From Branchinecta lynchi (Eukaryota > Arthropoda > Branchiopoda > Anostraca > Branchinectidae), in assembly GCA_023053575.1 (NCBI GenBank), contig JAKZAP010000013.1, positions 22,003,070-22,067,069 of the forward strand: a stretch of DNA of 64,000 bases. Reading direction: 5' to 3'. The position numbers and the translations under genes are program-made. Below the pieces are notes generated by a model that was not told where the DNA came from, made no database searches, and worked only from the letters and a program-made list of their open reading frames with translations. This document shows positions 45,093 to 57,049 of the stretch, piece after piece (within the stretch, counting starts at the first letter, position 1; the number at the start of each line of letters is the position of its first letter).

Positions 45093-45211
45093 AACCGTCC
45101 GAATCCGATAGAGCAATTTCTTCTGCCAAAACTGGCGATGTAGCGTTTTCAGCAGCAGAACAGCAACACTTTAGTTTTGGTAGCCTACTTGTTTGCAATA
45201 CAAAGTGCAAG

Positions 45212-48200
45212 ATGGATGAAGAGGAGATGACTGTTCTCCTCTGTCAAATCCAGCACCTTCTAAAACTCCAGTACATATTCATCCAGATTATTGGAAGTCA
45301 AGTAAAAAAGCTGTTGACCTTGTCTCGTATTCTTTTGGATCAAGAGACATCACATTCTGATGTAGAGGTAGGCTATGTATGAATTTTAGTAAATATTCCC
45401 CCCTTGAAACAACACAGTACCACTACTCTGTTCCCTGAAAGCGTGAAAGGCCCTTCATTTCATGCTTTTACTGTCAGTTTAAAACTAAGTTTGAGAAAAA
45501 TATGCATCTTATGGAATGTTCTTGCTGACAATTATTTTGCCCCCAGCCCTGTATCTTGTGTGGTGGCTGCCACTTGACCTACTATGTTACCAGTCATGAG
45601 AGAGGTTACTAGCCAAAATGTTTGGGAAGGGGGGCAACGTATGACTGGCTGGTAATTTTTACCGACAGTTTTTGCAGATAAAACTGACTATTATTGAGTA
45701 AAACGACTGTGTCACAAGTGTGTTGACTGATTTTAAGAATAACTAGCATTTTATAGCAAAAATTTACTATTTTTTACAAGAAACAGACTGTTTAAAAAAA
45801 AACGACTGTGCTATTTTTTACAGGCTGGCTGACAAGATTTTGGGTGGGGATACCAGTCAGCCACAAACTCCTGATTTTTGGATACCCTATGACATATGCT
45901 GGATAGCTGTAGGTACCCTAACCCTGATCTACCCCACTATAGATGCGTTGTGATGGGTTGATTTGTGAGCTGAACTGAAATCATCAATATTTTATTGGAT
46001 TCAAGTATCCAGCGTTTGGCATAAGGCATTTTTCTGTGACACGAGTATGGGCCACACACCAGAGTGTTTGTCGCGGGAACACAATTGTAGGCCACACGGT
46101 CGAGCCACAAGTTGGAACTCGTGGAAATGCCATTTGTCTATCTTTTTAGCGTTAATTTCAAATATCTAAAAGTAAAAATAAAATTCACGTAAAATCTTAA
46201 TAAATAGAACTCCAGGCTTTTTTCCTTACCATTCTGTACAAAAAGCATCCTCATTTTTAAGTCTAAGCTTGAAAAAGTAGTTAGCTTTATTGTTTAGACT
46301 CTATTTTGCTGCTTAATTTGAAATTCCCGGCAGAATCGAGCCATAAAATCGACAATCACCTCACCAGTTGTTTGTCGAGTTTGAGCCACAAAGCGAGCCA
46401 AGAAAATCTTGTTGGTCGCGGAAACACACTTGTGTTAACCCACAAATTGTCTGTGGGAACGCCTATAGTGTATCCAACGTTAGCCATAGGGTATACCAGA
46501 CGAGGGATATACCCAGCATTTGGCATAGGCTTTCCCAAAATCAGTGATTTGTGGTAGACTGGGGCATCCCAGTCAGCTACAAACCCTTGATTTTTGGGTA
46601 CCCTATGCCAGATGCTGGACTCCCTATGCCAAATGCTGGATAGCTGTTGGTACCCTAACCCTGACCTACCCCGCTATAGTAAATTGTGATTGGTTGATTT
46701 CTCTGCTTCAGTCAAATCGTCAATATTTTATTGGGTTCAAGTATCCAGCATTTGGCATAGTGCGTCCAGCATTAGGCATAGGGTATAACAAGCGCTAGCT
46801 ATACCCGGCGTTTGGCATAGGCTTTCCGAAAATCAGGGTTTGTGGTAGACTGGGGCTTCCCACCCCTCCCCACTAGTTGTGATGCCTCTGCTAGTCATAC
46901 ACAGATCCTCAATTTTTAGCCAAAGTTTCCTAAAATCTAGGCTTGCCACCTATGCTGCCCATTCTACCTAAACCAATCTGTACCACGTTGCAGTCTCCTG
47001 CCTTAGAGGCCTTGGTCTGGCCTCTGTTGAAGTCTCTTAACTTGGAGATTTCTTCCAATCTGGCTGTCAAGCGATCTCCTGAAGATGAGGTTTCTCACAC
47101 TGTTTGGCAAACCTTCTTCTCAACAGAAGATCAGAATAGTGAGATTGGCAGAACGCCCACAGATAGCTGGCTATTTAGACAGTGCGAGAAACCTTACCTT
47201 CAGGAGATTGCTTAACGGGCAAATTGGAGGAAACATCACAGGTAGGAGACTACAGCAATGGCCAGATCAAGGAAAACCTCCAATAAAAACCTCCACATAC
47301 CCGGGTTTAATGGCTACCTTATGCTGAGTACGGGGTATATCTATCTTTTGGTGTACCATATGCCTGATGCTGGATACTCTATCCCAAATGTTGGATACAC
47401 CAACCCAGTAAAAAAATTGGTGGTTTGAGTAAGCTCTGAAATCAACTGATCAAAAGGTTGTCTATCCTGGGTTAGGTCAGGATTAGCATACCATAATAGG
47501 CATATGGCAAATGCTAGAAGGTTTGACAGAGGGTATAAGAACATCAGGGTTTTTGGTTGACTTGGCATTGGGTAGGCTATGCCAAAAGCTAGATATACCA
47601 AGGGATATAGCTAGATATACCATGCCCTGCAGCAAAGGCAATGACACCCCTACAAAAACTTGTCAAAACTGAGAATGTCAATTAGATATGCGCCTTTCAA
47701 ACAGATTTTTAAGAGGGTACCATGACCTTGCTACTGGGCATGGTGTCCGACCTATAGTCACCATGGTCATACATTGGGGTATTCCAAGAGTTTGGGCACC
47801 ATGCATAAATTTGAAGATTTGTGTCTTTCAACATTCATCTTCCAACAAAGTTGATATTTTGAGCTCCCTAAGGTAACCTTGGCAAAGCCCTTTGTTTCAT
47901 AGGGCTTGCTGGCAGAAGCAACAAGACCAAAGGTTTCGATGGGATCCCAAAAATTCAATATCTGATCCAGACAACTGGGTCTTGTCTTAGCCAGATCCAG
48001 TCTTCGCCAGACTCCTTGAACATTTCTACAATTAAAATTCAGAAACAGATTAAGACCAAATAGCTAGTCATCTGAGAAAACCAAGTTCAGATATGGATTC
48101 AGCATGTGTGTTTACCCCGATAAGTCATATCTGTTTTGACGAAAACTTCCTTACACTTCTGCCAATTTCCTGGTTTCGGCCGAACTCCAGAACTACTTGT

Positions 48201-50084
48201 CCGACGAAAAAAGAAAGCTCAAAAACGAACTCAGGGTATCTTCTTTCCCCAATAAAGAACATCTAATCAACTTCAAATAAAAATTTAACTTATAAAAAAA
48301 TTTCCGGCTCCAGCCGGATTCCGGTCAAACTAAATTTCCGGGTAAAATATGATTGTCAAACACGGATTCAGCATCTCTTCTTACCCTTAAATCGGTTATC
48401 TAATCAAGTAGAAATAAAACTTAAGCTTCTAACAATTTTCTGGTTTTGGCTGGATTTGGGGGGAACTACACATCCAGCTAGAAAATTTGTTCACATAAGT
48501 GTTCAGCCTGTCTTCTTGCCCTAAATCGAACATCTAATCAACTCCAAATATAACTTTTAATTTGAACAAACGTTCCGGTTTGGGCCGGACTACTTGTCTG
48601 ATGACAAAATGGTTTTCACCATCGTGTTCAGCATGTCTTCTTACCCCATAATCGACTATCAAATTAGCTGTTTCAAAATATTTTGTTTGCCCCTTAATTT
48701 GAACCCCCTCCCCCACCCCTAAATGTAGGGCTACAAAGCCCATCTACGAACTTGACTGGTCCAACGACCCAACGAATTCTCACACCAAGTTTCAATCAAG
48801 ATATCTCATTCCCTTCGAGAGTTATCGTGCTACAGACGGACGGACGGACAACTTTTGCGATGTCATAGGTATCCCTCCACTTACGTTTTGGGATCCCAAA
48901 AACAAGCAATTTGATTGGTGCTGCTAAGAAAAAACTTGACATGAGGTCTGCTCTCCTTAGCTCATCTAGCCATTAAATACTATTATCCCCTAGTAACTTT
49001 CTGATTTTCTTTTCAGAGGCCAGACAAATATTGCCAGCTTTCCTACACACCTCAGATGTTCACATATTTCGAAAACCCCAGGCGGTTCCGTGAACATTAT
49101 CGAATCTCACTACCATCCTTTCAAGTTCTTCTTAGAAAGACGTCTGAACACAAGCGGCATGGATGGTCAGAGGAAATAGAATGGTGTGTTTTCTTAGGAT
49201 GGATAGGATGTGGCACTTCTTACCGTGTCATAGGATTGGCTAGTGGGATTCCGAGACAAACCGTTTGTGACATAGTTCACAGAAAAATCAACATCTTGCT
49301 ATCAATTTGCAAAGATGTCATTAAACTGCCGAGGCAAAACGAACTACAGTCGATTGGACAGGGAATGGCAGCAAGAGCAAGGTCAAACGTGTTTAAGTGT
49401 GCCGTAGGTGCCATAGATGGCTCACATATCAACTGTCATGTCCCTGAATCGGTAAAGAAAGAACACATCAACCGTAAAAAAAGGACTAGCATCCAACTAC
49501 AGGGGCTAGTGGATCACACCAAGAAATTCATCGATGTGTTCGTTGGATATCCTGGGTCTGTACATGACTCACGAGTTCTTCGCAATTCTCCACTGTACAA
49601 GGAGAAGCTATATCCTCCTCAAGGCTACTGCATTTTGGGAGATTCTGGTTACCCATGCATCAAGAGCCCGATAACTCTAATGACACCTTTCCGGGAAAAC
49701 CAAGCTGCTGCTAACACAGAAAAGAGGCAGTTCAACACTGCATTTTCAAAGGCAAGGGTTGTCGTGGAGATGGCCTTTGGACTCCTCAAAATCAGATGGA
49801 GAACAATTTTTGATACCGAAGTGTCAGTGAACATTGAACGCGTCAGTGAAGTTGTCATGTGTTGCTGTATTTTGCACAACATATGTGTTGCATCATTAGA
49901 TGACTGGGATGTAGATAATGTGGAAATGTCCCGGCCATCTGGTGGATACAGGGATGAAAGTGACGGACTAACAGTAAGAGATCATTTGTTCAACCAGTTT
50001 CTGAACAACAACAGACAAAGGAACCGTGGAACTCCAGCTCCAAGCAGTGATCACGCTTATATCTCAGCACTGTCCATACCTTGA
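45212..50084 (+). CDS. Harbinger transposase (DDE, HARBI1-like), two exons
   Basis: Exon 1 is 45212-45367 (52 codons, starting MDEEEM). Exon 2 starts at 49017 after a strong TTTTCTTTTCAG acceptor and ends at 50084. The donor is GAG|GTAGGC and the phase is 0, so the 3,649-bp intron joins 'DVE' to 'RPDKYCQLSYTPQMF', giving 407 aa. A helix-turn-helix-like part (about residues 115-145, 'SYRVIGLASGIPRQTVCDIV') precedes the catalytic DDE_Tnp_4 fold. Catalytic residues are Asp186 in 'GAIDGSHI', Asp261 in 'GDSGYP' and Glu303 in 'ARVVVEMAFG'. 'HDSRV' and 'CCCILHNIC', typical of the family, are present. It cuts and pastes the element after the partner Myb-like protein brings it to the DNA ends (family knowledge). 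Translation could instead start at the internal Met encoded at 49056, but that would lose the usual N-terminus. The intron contains a MITE and a GGATCC repeat. No stop or frameshift is seen. Confidence 0.92.
45870..47625. repeat. Palindrome-rich repeats 'CCAGCATTTGGCATAG' in transposase intron
   Basis: CCAGCATTTGGCATAG and its inverse CTATGCCAAATGCTGG recur in clusters at about 45880-46030, 46470-46860 and 47320-47620, often as close inverted pairs. 'CCCTATGCCAGATGCTGGA' and 'GGTACCCTAACCCTGA' accompany them. These are probably ends of one or more foldback elements; I could not pair the outermost ends. Confidence 0.55.
46024..46464. mobile_element. MITE, Harbinger-type, family AGGCGTTTTTCC (441 bp)
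   Basis: Left end AGGCATTTTTCTGTGAC, right end 'CTGTGGGAACGCCT'. Target duplication ATA on both sides (46021-46023, 46465-46467). Close relative of 32166-32853, without the LINE insertion. Confidence 0.7.
47920..48902 (-). repeat. GGATCC-family dispersed repeat, full-length, in transposase intron
   Basis: From AACAAGACCAAAGGTTTCGA to 'TTACGTTTTGGGATCCCAAAAA'. Inner units CCGGATTCCGG at about 48300-48330 and later diverged ones. It supplies the unoccupied reference for the Harbinger insertion site. Confidence 0.8.
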
Positions 50085-50448
50085 ACATCTATTGTTTTTG
50101 TAATGTAATTTTTGTAAAATATTTACCTTGTGTGCACAACCCGGTAGAAGTTGCTGATGTAAGTCATTCCAACAGGTTAAACAATGCTTCTTACGCTGTA
50201 GATAGCGTGCCTTGCCAAGAAGTGTGAAATATCGCTGCCAAAGCATCGTACCTGATTGAGTCTTGTCACCCAGCCTTGCAAGTTCCATATGAGCTTCTAG
50301 CTCTTGTTCTTCATCTCAACGGCTTTTCATCTACAGTATATTCTGGCCCCTTTGACAACAACTCAATGCTTTTACACATGCCTTGTTTCACTATTTTTGC
50401 TGTGAAACATGCTCTGATGACTACGATAAGCTCGTTTGTGTGAACAAG

Positions 50449-51200
50449 AGCTACGAGCTCATATGGCACTTGTAACGAGTAGGTGAAGCAAGAAAGTAGA
50501 TGAGAATGTCACAAAATACCACTTTCAACCACCCTAGGTTCGAACCTAGAAATAGGATATACAGTTTCATTCGAGTCTGAGTATTTCCTGTACTGCGACG
50601 GATTATCTAGGGTATATTAATTTTCTACCTTTTAAGGTAGATCCACTCTTTTGATTCCTAAGCACGCACGGCATTTCCGGTACCCCCCCCCCCCCCCTCC
50701 AAATCCCCTTATCTCCCTCAAAAACGGTTTGATCCAGGAACGCAAGTTTTCTTAGGGCATTGTGACGGGTTCTTAAGTCTATTTGGTTGGGTCAGTAATA
50801 TGCCCGCCAAGTTCTATCGTCCTTGGCACATCTGGAAGTGTCATAACTCGCCGTCACTGGAATTCCGGGAAACTTCCTCCAACTCCCCCAAAGAGCCCCG
50901 GTAAGATCTGATTCTGTCGAGAACGTGTCTACAGGGCTTACGCTTGTTTTTCCTACCAAATTCTAGCTCGACTCTAGGCGTTTCACAAGATTTCCGGTGG
51001 CCCCCTCCAACTCCCCCCACAAGAATCGGATCCGATCCGGACATAACGTGGAACATCTGAGACGATAGCTCTTTCCACTTGCCGAGTTTCATTCACATCC
51101 GTTCACCCGTTCAAGAGTTATGCATGCCACTAGATTCCGGATTCCCCATCCCTCCACGCTCCCCATAATGGTTGGATATGGGAAACAACTAATCTCAAGA
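50449..51200 (+). repeat. GC-rich tandem-family repeat, short copy between the two Harbinger genes
   Basis: Starts 'GAGCTACGAGCTCATATGGC' and carries one unit of the family found at 52487-53780 ('GGCACATCTGGAAGTGTC', 'GAACGTGTCTACAGGGCTTACGC', 'CCCCCTCCAACTCCCCCCAC'). It lies in the intergenic space of the transposon. A C-run is at about 50682-50698. Confidence 0.6.
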
Positions 51201-51307
51201 CAGTCTGTTCAAAGCAATAGTGCAAGGTTTGCTTTAAGGATTGTTCAAATAAATGTAATAAAACTAAAAAAAATACAAATATATAACAGCAACATTAAAA
51301 CTAGTAA

Positions 51308-54300
51308 TTATGAACTACTGTTCTTTTTTTCTACTGAGGCGACAAGCCTCTCCATCAAGCTGGTCAAGGCTGATGATGAGTCTCTGAATGCACTACAAGC
51401 ATCTCTTAAGGTTGAATTTGCTTCTTTCATTTCGTCGAGTACCTTATCTTGGAAGGATGTCTTCCTTGACTGAGAATCCTTTGGCTTCTCACTAGGCGGA
51501 CAGGGACTTGGTGTGCCCGATGATGAGTCACTCATCCTGTACTTTCTTTTTCCAGAGTCAGGTTTCATGGTGGGGGAATTTTTTCTATCTCCCCCCTTCT
51601 TCCTCTGCCCTTCTTCCTGTCTTTCCCTATCAGGGTCGTAAACAACGAGTGACATCTTACTATCACTCGAGTTGATGACGAGAACCTCCTGATCTTCATT
51701 CTCACCAATTACACTGTTTTTCCTGTCACTACTTTCATTCTTGACCCGTTTTCGTAGCACACCGTCACTCATATCTCCTATTTCAAGTCCTGACCCTTCC
51801 TGATCCAATATTTTACCAAACCTCTTGTTTGGTCTTGACATCTCAGAGCCACTGGACGAAAGCACTTTTTTAGGGTTCATGACCGTGCTGCCCTTCATGA
51901 AGTCGTGAATCACGTCAAAAAACGGCCAGTCATCAGTGACATCATCATCCTCTGTTCCAACACCGCTGGACTTAGAATCAGCCCGCATTTTATATGTTTT
52001 GAGAAGATTCTGCCATTTAGCCTTTAGTTGTGTCCACTCAAGCTGGTCTAAAAGTTGCAGCTCTGCCAATATGGTGGTATACCAAATCTGGGCTGAATTT
52101 TTCAGACCCGAGAACCTCGAGTCATACTGCACTCGGACCGCAATAAATTTTTCAGTGAGCTCATCAGTCCCTGAAAGAAAAATATGATTTAGTAAAATTA
52201 AATTATTAAACCGTATCAACAGTGACCAGAGGCGTCACTAGCCTTTTACCTTTGGGGGGCAAACAAAAAAAATATTAAAAAGAAAGCAGTTGGCGATACT
52301 GGGGTTTGCAGAAACTAGAGATGTTCCTGGAAATTGGATGAGTGGGAAAAAATAATAACATGTAGGCGACTCTTAACACCCAGTATGCATGTTGTGTGGG
52401 CAGCTGCTTACCACTGAATAATTATCATTTTAGGTCCTTTTGTTTAGTTAAGGAAGTATTGTCAACTGACAGCCCTCTGGGAAAACAAGAGCTACGAGCT
52501 CATATGGCACTTGTACGAGTAGGCACGTACAAGAAAGTAGATGAGAGCGTCACAAAATACACCCGCCATCCAAAAATGCGGTTCGGAAATAGAAATAGGA
52601 TATTTAGTTTCACTCATTTCTGAGTCGTTCCGGCATCGTCTCGATTGTCTGTAGCAAATGCACATGACTGTTCAAACTTTCATCCCAATAAATCCATTTG
52701 TTTGATCCCTAGACGTGCTACACGATTTCCGGTACTCACTCTATCTCCACCTACGTGGCCGAATCTGGTTCGGAATAAAAAAAATCGACCTGCGAAGTTT
52801 CATCGCCCTAGGACATCAGGAAGTATGCCGAACTCGCGGGATCGCTAGAAATCCGGACCCCCACCCCAACTTCCCCACAGTGCCCTGATCCGGTCCGGTT
52901 ATGTCAATGACGTGTCTAGGACCTGTGCTTGTTTTTCCCACCAAGTTTCATCCCGATCCCTCCACTTTAAGCGTTTCTCAAAATTTCTGGTTCCCTCCTC
53001 CAACTCCCCCCAGTGTCATCGGATCCGGCCCGGATTTAAAGTGAGATGTCTGAGACACGAGGTCATCCTAAATATCAATTTTCATCAAGATCCGATCACC
53101 CGTTCGCAAGCTAAAAATACCTCAAATTTTTACTTCACCCTCCCTCCACCCCCCCCCCCCAGATGGTCGAATCGGGGAATTGACGATTTCCTATTTAATC
53201 TGGTCGGGTCCCAGACATGCCTGTCAATTTCCATCGTCCCAGCACATCAGGAAGCACGGAACTCGCGGGATCACTACAAATTCGGACTTCCCCCCCCCCC
53301 CCCCCAACTCCCCGAAGGTGAGCGGATCCGTTCCGGTTATACCAGTCACGTATCTAGGACTTTTGCTTGTACTTTCCACCAAGTTTCATCCGGATCCCTC
53401 CACTCTAAGTGTTTTCCAAGATTTCCGGTTTCCCCCTCCAACTCCCCCCAGTGTCACCAGATCCGGTCTGGATTTAAAATGGAGGGTCTGAGACGCGAAG
53501 TCCTTCCACATATCAAGTTTCATTAAGATCCAATTACCCGTTCATAAGGTAAAAATATCTCATTTTTCCTATTTTTCCGGATTCCCCCTCCCTCCACTCC
53601 CCTCCAGATGGTCGGATCGAGGAAGCGACAATTTCTAATTTAATCTGATCCAGTTCCTGATATGCCTGCCAAGTCTCATCGTCCTAGCTTATCTGGAAGT
53701 GCCCGAACTAGCAAAACCGGGACCGACTGACGGACAGAAATTACAATCGCTATATGGCACTTGAGTAAGCTCAAGTGCCATAAAAAGGGGTGATCATACA
53801 TGCTCACCCCTGTCAGCATTCCTCAGTGTAAGAAAATTTCCGCAAGTCTTTCCTTGAGAGAAAAGTATCTTGCTAAAATTGGAACCATATGACAGAGATG
53901 CAAGGTAATACACCAAGAAAATTTCAAGAAGTCTCTTCTCCAGAGAGAACTATCTTGCTCAAAATGGAACCACAAAACATGACAGAAAAGCAAGCTAATA
54001 CACTGGCTTACATGCTGGAACAATAAATTTTTCTGTTTTTGCAATGAACATATTTTTAATGTCATTCAGAATCATGTCATCCTCACCTAAGCTCAAATTC
54101 TTTACTGCGATGTACAAAGTAACAGAGAAAAGTAACTAGGTGAAGAACCAGAAAACCTCAACAAACCAGTGAACGACTGGAGGTGGGCTTACTTCAGTAC
54201 TTCTCTAACTGTTTCAACTTCCGTGGATTTTCTTAATGCTTACACAACAAACCTGACAGGCTAAAACCTAGTGAACATTGAAGTTAAATTCGGCAGTTTA

Positions 54301-56946
54301 GATCTTATTATGAATTTTCAAATGTGCTTTCAAGCACACCTTGCACTATTACTGTTTATATTCTATGTTAAAAAATGTTTGAATACCCTAAATTTAGTCT
54401 CTGCTGTCTAGAAATCAACGACCTTGGCTGTTTTAAGCCTTTTTCCAGGCCCACTGATTTCTAGCCCAAACTGCATAACTGAGACAACTGGTTTTAAGAA
54501 TTGGCAGCACAACACAAATACACTTCTTGGAAGCATAATGCACATGAAAAATAGCAAATCACAGCAATTTCAGATTTTGCTAAGGTACATTAGTTTTAGT
54601 TTATAAGTATGACAGGCTTTTAAATAAAAACGTGGCACATCTTAAACTAACCGAATAAATCATTTTGGCAATTATTTACTGCAAAAGGTGCCTTATATGG
54701 ATACTTCAGCAACCATGGACTGTTAGGCATTGTTCAAATAAGCACACCTGTACTGTACATGAAAACTTTTACGTTGAGTAATTCGAGGTCATAAGTCTTG
54801 TTGTCTGCCACCATTTATTCTCTACATATTCATTATCCAGGGAAGGAGATACAATAAAACAGCATCAAATAAGCCATACACGATTACTTGGTACTTCCAT
54901 CATGATTTCAATGTAGTAACAATATTCTCAAACTTTGAATGTTCCTGTAATACTTTATAGTTGTCCAAAAAATAGATATAAACATCTTGAAAGAAAGATC
55001 AACTGTTATTCTTTGTTTTCTGAATATTTTACTTTCTGACTTATTTTGACAGTATTCCCAGTGTAGTAAAATATAATAACAACCCTAACGCTTGAGCTCA
55101 GACATATTTCTTTCATGGCCGGTTTTATTCCACGAGGGGTACCCAACCTCAGACAAGGTTTCAAATTCCAGAGAGTCTTTCCTTCAAAATGATGTATCTT
55201 GCTTAAAAGGAAACAATAAATATGACAAACATACTAGACTGAATCCAATTGAATGGTTTACGTATTGGATAAAAAATGTTGCTTCAATATTTCCAGTTAA
55301 ACTTATTTTCCTTTCAAACAAGAGTTGCGTTTTATTTAAAATTCGCAGTACAGCGAACTGTTTGTCATTTTATTTGACAGCGGGACATGGCGCAGGCTGC
55401 CAGCGGACTCCCTAGTTTGTGCGCTGGGTGTTGCAGGGAACAGTTCAGCTTACCCTGTGCGTGCTCCGCCATGAATAAAATGGCTATTTACACTTACCCC
55501 ATCTGTTCCCGCTGTACTAGGAACTTCATATAGACGCAACTAAGATCATCTCATTCTAACCTTACCTCGAATTCCTCACCATGATTTACAAAATGATGAA
55601 AAAGGCAGAATTACCAAAATCAATAGCCAGAAATTCCCTTCACAATTTTAAGATTTTCGCAGCAACATTTGAGGTACTGTAAAACAAGGCCAGGTACACC
55701 TCCTGTACTCGCAAGTCTGATTTCTTGTTAAGACTACACTTATCTTATTGGCTACTCAAAAGATCTTGAACTCGACTGGCTAGTTTGTATCTGCTTATTG
55801 TAGCCGAAACCTCAGAGCTTGGTCACACATGCCACATGGCTTTTTTCTGCACAGAATTAGGCGCCAAAGTGGTTACACTAGATTCAAGAGAAGACAGCTC
55901 TTGGGTTCCTAAATTAAAAGAAAAAAAAAATACAAGATACAACTAGTTGTGAATGTTGTTGTTTTAAATTCAGAATATTAATGACTGTACTAAAGCATTG
56001 TCCTAATTGCTGTAATAAGGTGTATTACCGCATATAAGACTTATTACAGATTCCTCTTTTCCTCGGAGCGCGCTGTAATAAGCCGAATAAGGAGAATAGA
56101 CTAGCGTTCTATTCTGGCTTATGCAGGGCCAATCAGATCGCTTGGTTGGTTCGCCAGCGGGCCGAGGAGAGGCGCAGCGCCGTCAGGGTTGCCAAGGAAA
56201 GCACAACTGTTCTACTTTGTTGGAAGCTAAAGAAACAATTTTTCTTAACAAAAACACGTTTTTGTTCTATTACGACGGCTTTTCGTCAGTTCGAGGATCA
56301 ATGCTGTCCATCCGTTATTTTAATAGCTTTTTTACAGTATAATTTGCGTTATATTGTACTCGTGTACTTCAAGTAGTACCAAGAACCTTTTTGGATATTT
56401 TTAGAGCTCGAAAAATTGTATTACCTTGGCAACACCGGAAGCCGCATTGATAAGAACCTCTTGGGTTGTATTTGAACAGGCGTGTGTGTTAAGACGTAGA
56501 CATCGCGTATAGCGCTATTCACCTTATTACATCTATTAGGACAATGCTTAACAGTCATAGTAGAGTTAGGCTTGAAGGCAGAATAACTTATAAGTATGTT
56601 TTTTTTTTAAATCTGTTCATTTGGACAGTGCTATAGCTAGGATATAAATAAGGCAAATATTTATTACTGATACCACCCAAAACATATTTAACAACTGCTG
56701 AAATTAACAGATATCTAATGCAAGGTATTTCCAAACATGCTTACACTGGAAGTTTTTTCTGCTTTTCGCTTCAGCTCCACTTGTTGTCGGTTTTGAGGTT
56801 GAAATATCCATCTTTTTTTTTGAGTTCATGTTAGAAATGAAAGCCTGCTTTTCTTCTGCTTCTTCTGAAGGAAAGGTTGCGTTGAAAGTTCCTCCTTCGG
56901 CTTCTCCTTCCACTTCTTCCTGAAAATTCTGCATGAAATGCTGCAT
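51308..56946 (-). CDS. Harbinger accessory protein, Myb/SANT-like DNA-binding (two exons)
   Basis: Exon 1 is 56946-56745 (67 codons plus one base, starting MQHFMQNF). Exon 2 is 52170-51308. The donor is CCAGT|GTAAGC and the acceptor TTTTTCTTTCAG|GG, phase 1. The spliced codon is TGG, so the junction restores the first Trp of the SANT domain ('NFQ-W-TDELTEKFIAVRVQYDSRF'). The product is 354 aa. The Myb/SANT-like domain spans about residues 64-128, with W68, W113 and W120, followed by 'DDWPFFDVIHDFM' at 147-159, as in trihelix/NAIF1-type proteins encoded by Harbinger elements. The middle is Ser- and Lys/Arg-rich ('KRKYRMSD'), probably with a nuclear localisation signal. A helical C-terminus (about 300-345) may oligomerise. 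In known Harbinger systems this protein carries the transposase into the nucleus and binds near the ends. No stops or frameshifts; the 4,574-bp intron is filled by later repeats. Confidence 0.88.
52487..53780 (+). repeat. GC-rich tandem repeat family, about 430-bp units, long copy
   Basis: Begins 'GAGCTACGAGCTCATATGGCA' region, followed by a small hairpin CTTGTACG...CGTACAAG. It then has nearly three units marked by 'CATCAGGAAGTA', 'CGGGATC.CTA', 'GGTCCGGTTAT', 'ACCAAGTTTCATCC' and 'CTCCAACTCCCCCCAGTGTCA' (marks at about 52798, 53228 and 53673). It ends in the hairpin ATGGCACTTGAGTAAGCTCAAGTGCCAT (53752-53780, split by its loop). A plus-strand frame of 204 codons (52912-53526) simply follows the repeat units. 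It lies in the intron of the Myb-like gene. Confidence 0.7.
53781..55993. other. Intron of the Myb-like gene; no separate gene
   Basis: Contains a mariner-family right end at about 54728-54755 ('CAAATAAGCACACCTGTACTG'). Two related segments ('CAAGTCTTTCCTTGAGAGAAAAGTATCTTGCT' type) occur at about 53845-53880 and 53930-53960, and once more at about 55170-55200. No coding frame of note. Confidence 0.4.
55994..56548. mobile_element. MITE, Harbinger-type, family AGCATTGTCCTAAT (555 bp)
   Basis: Terminal repeats of about 30 bp (AGCATTGTCCTAATTGCTG / its inverse with two changes, then TAATAAGGTG). Target duplication TAA on both sides (55991-55993, 56549-56551). It lies in the intron of the Myb-like gene. 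Confidence 0.75.
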
Positions 56947-56972
56947 CCTTGCAACATTTCTCGTGCAATTTC

Positions 56973-57049
56973 TCGCAGCATTAATTGCACGTAAAATTTC
57001 ACGAAAATTCTAGTCCGAAATCAAAATGTTGCGAAAATTGCAGAATTAA
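56973..57049. promoter_or_regulatory. Right subterminal motifs of Harbinger
   Basis: AATTGCAGAATTAA (57036-57049) is the exact inverse of the left motif and ends 40 bp from the right terminus, against 39 bp on the left. TCGCAGCATTAATTGC (56973-56988) is the inverse of the second left motif. Confidence 0.5.

Noticed and set aside
52912..53526. 204-codon plus-strand frame as a gene
   Set aside because: It follows the units of a GC-rich tandem repeat, contains C-runs that encode proline stretches, and lies in the intron of the Myb-like gene.
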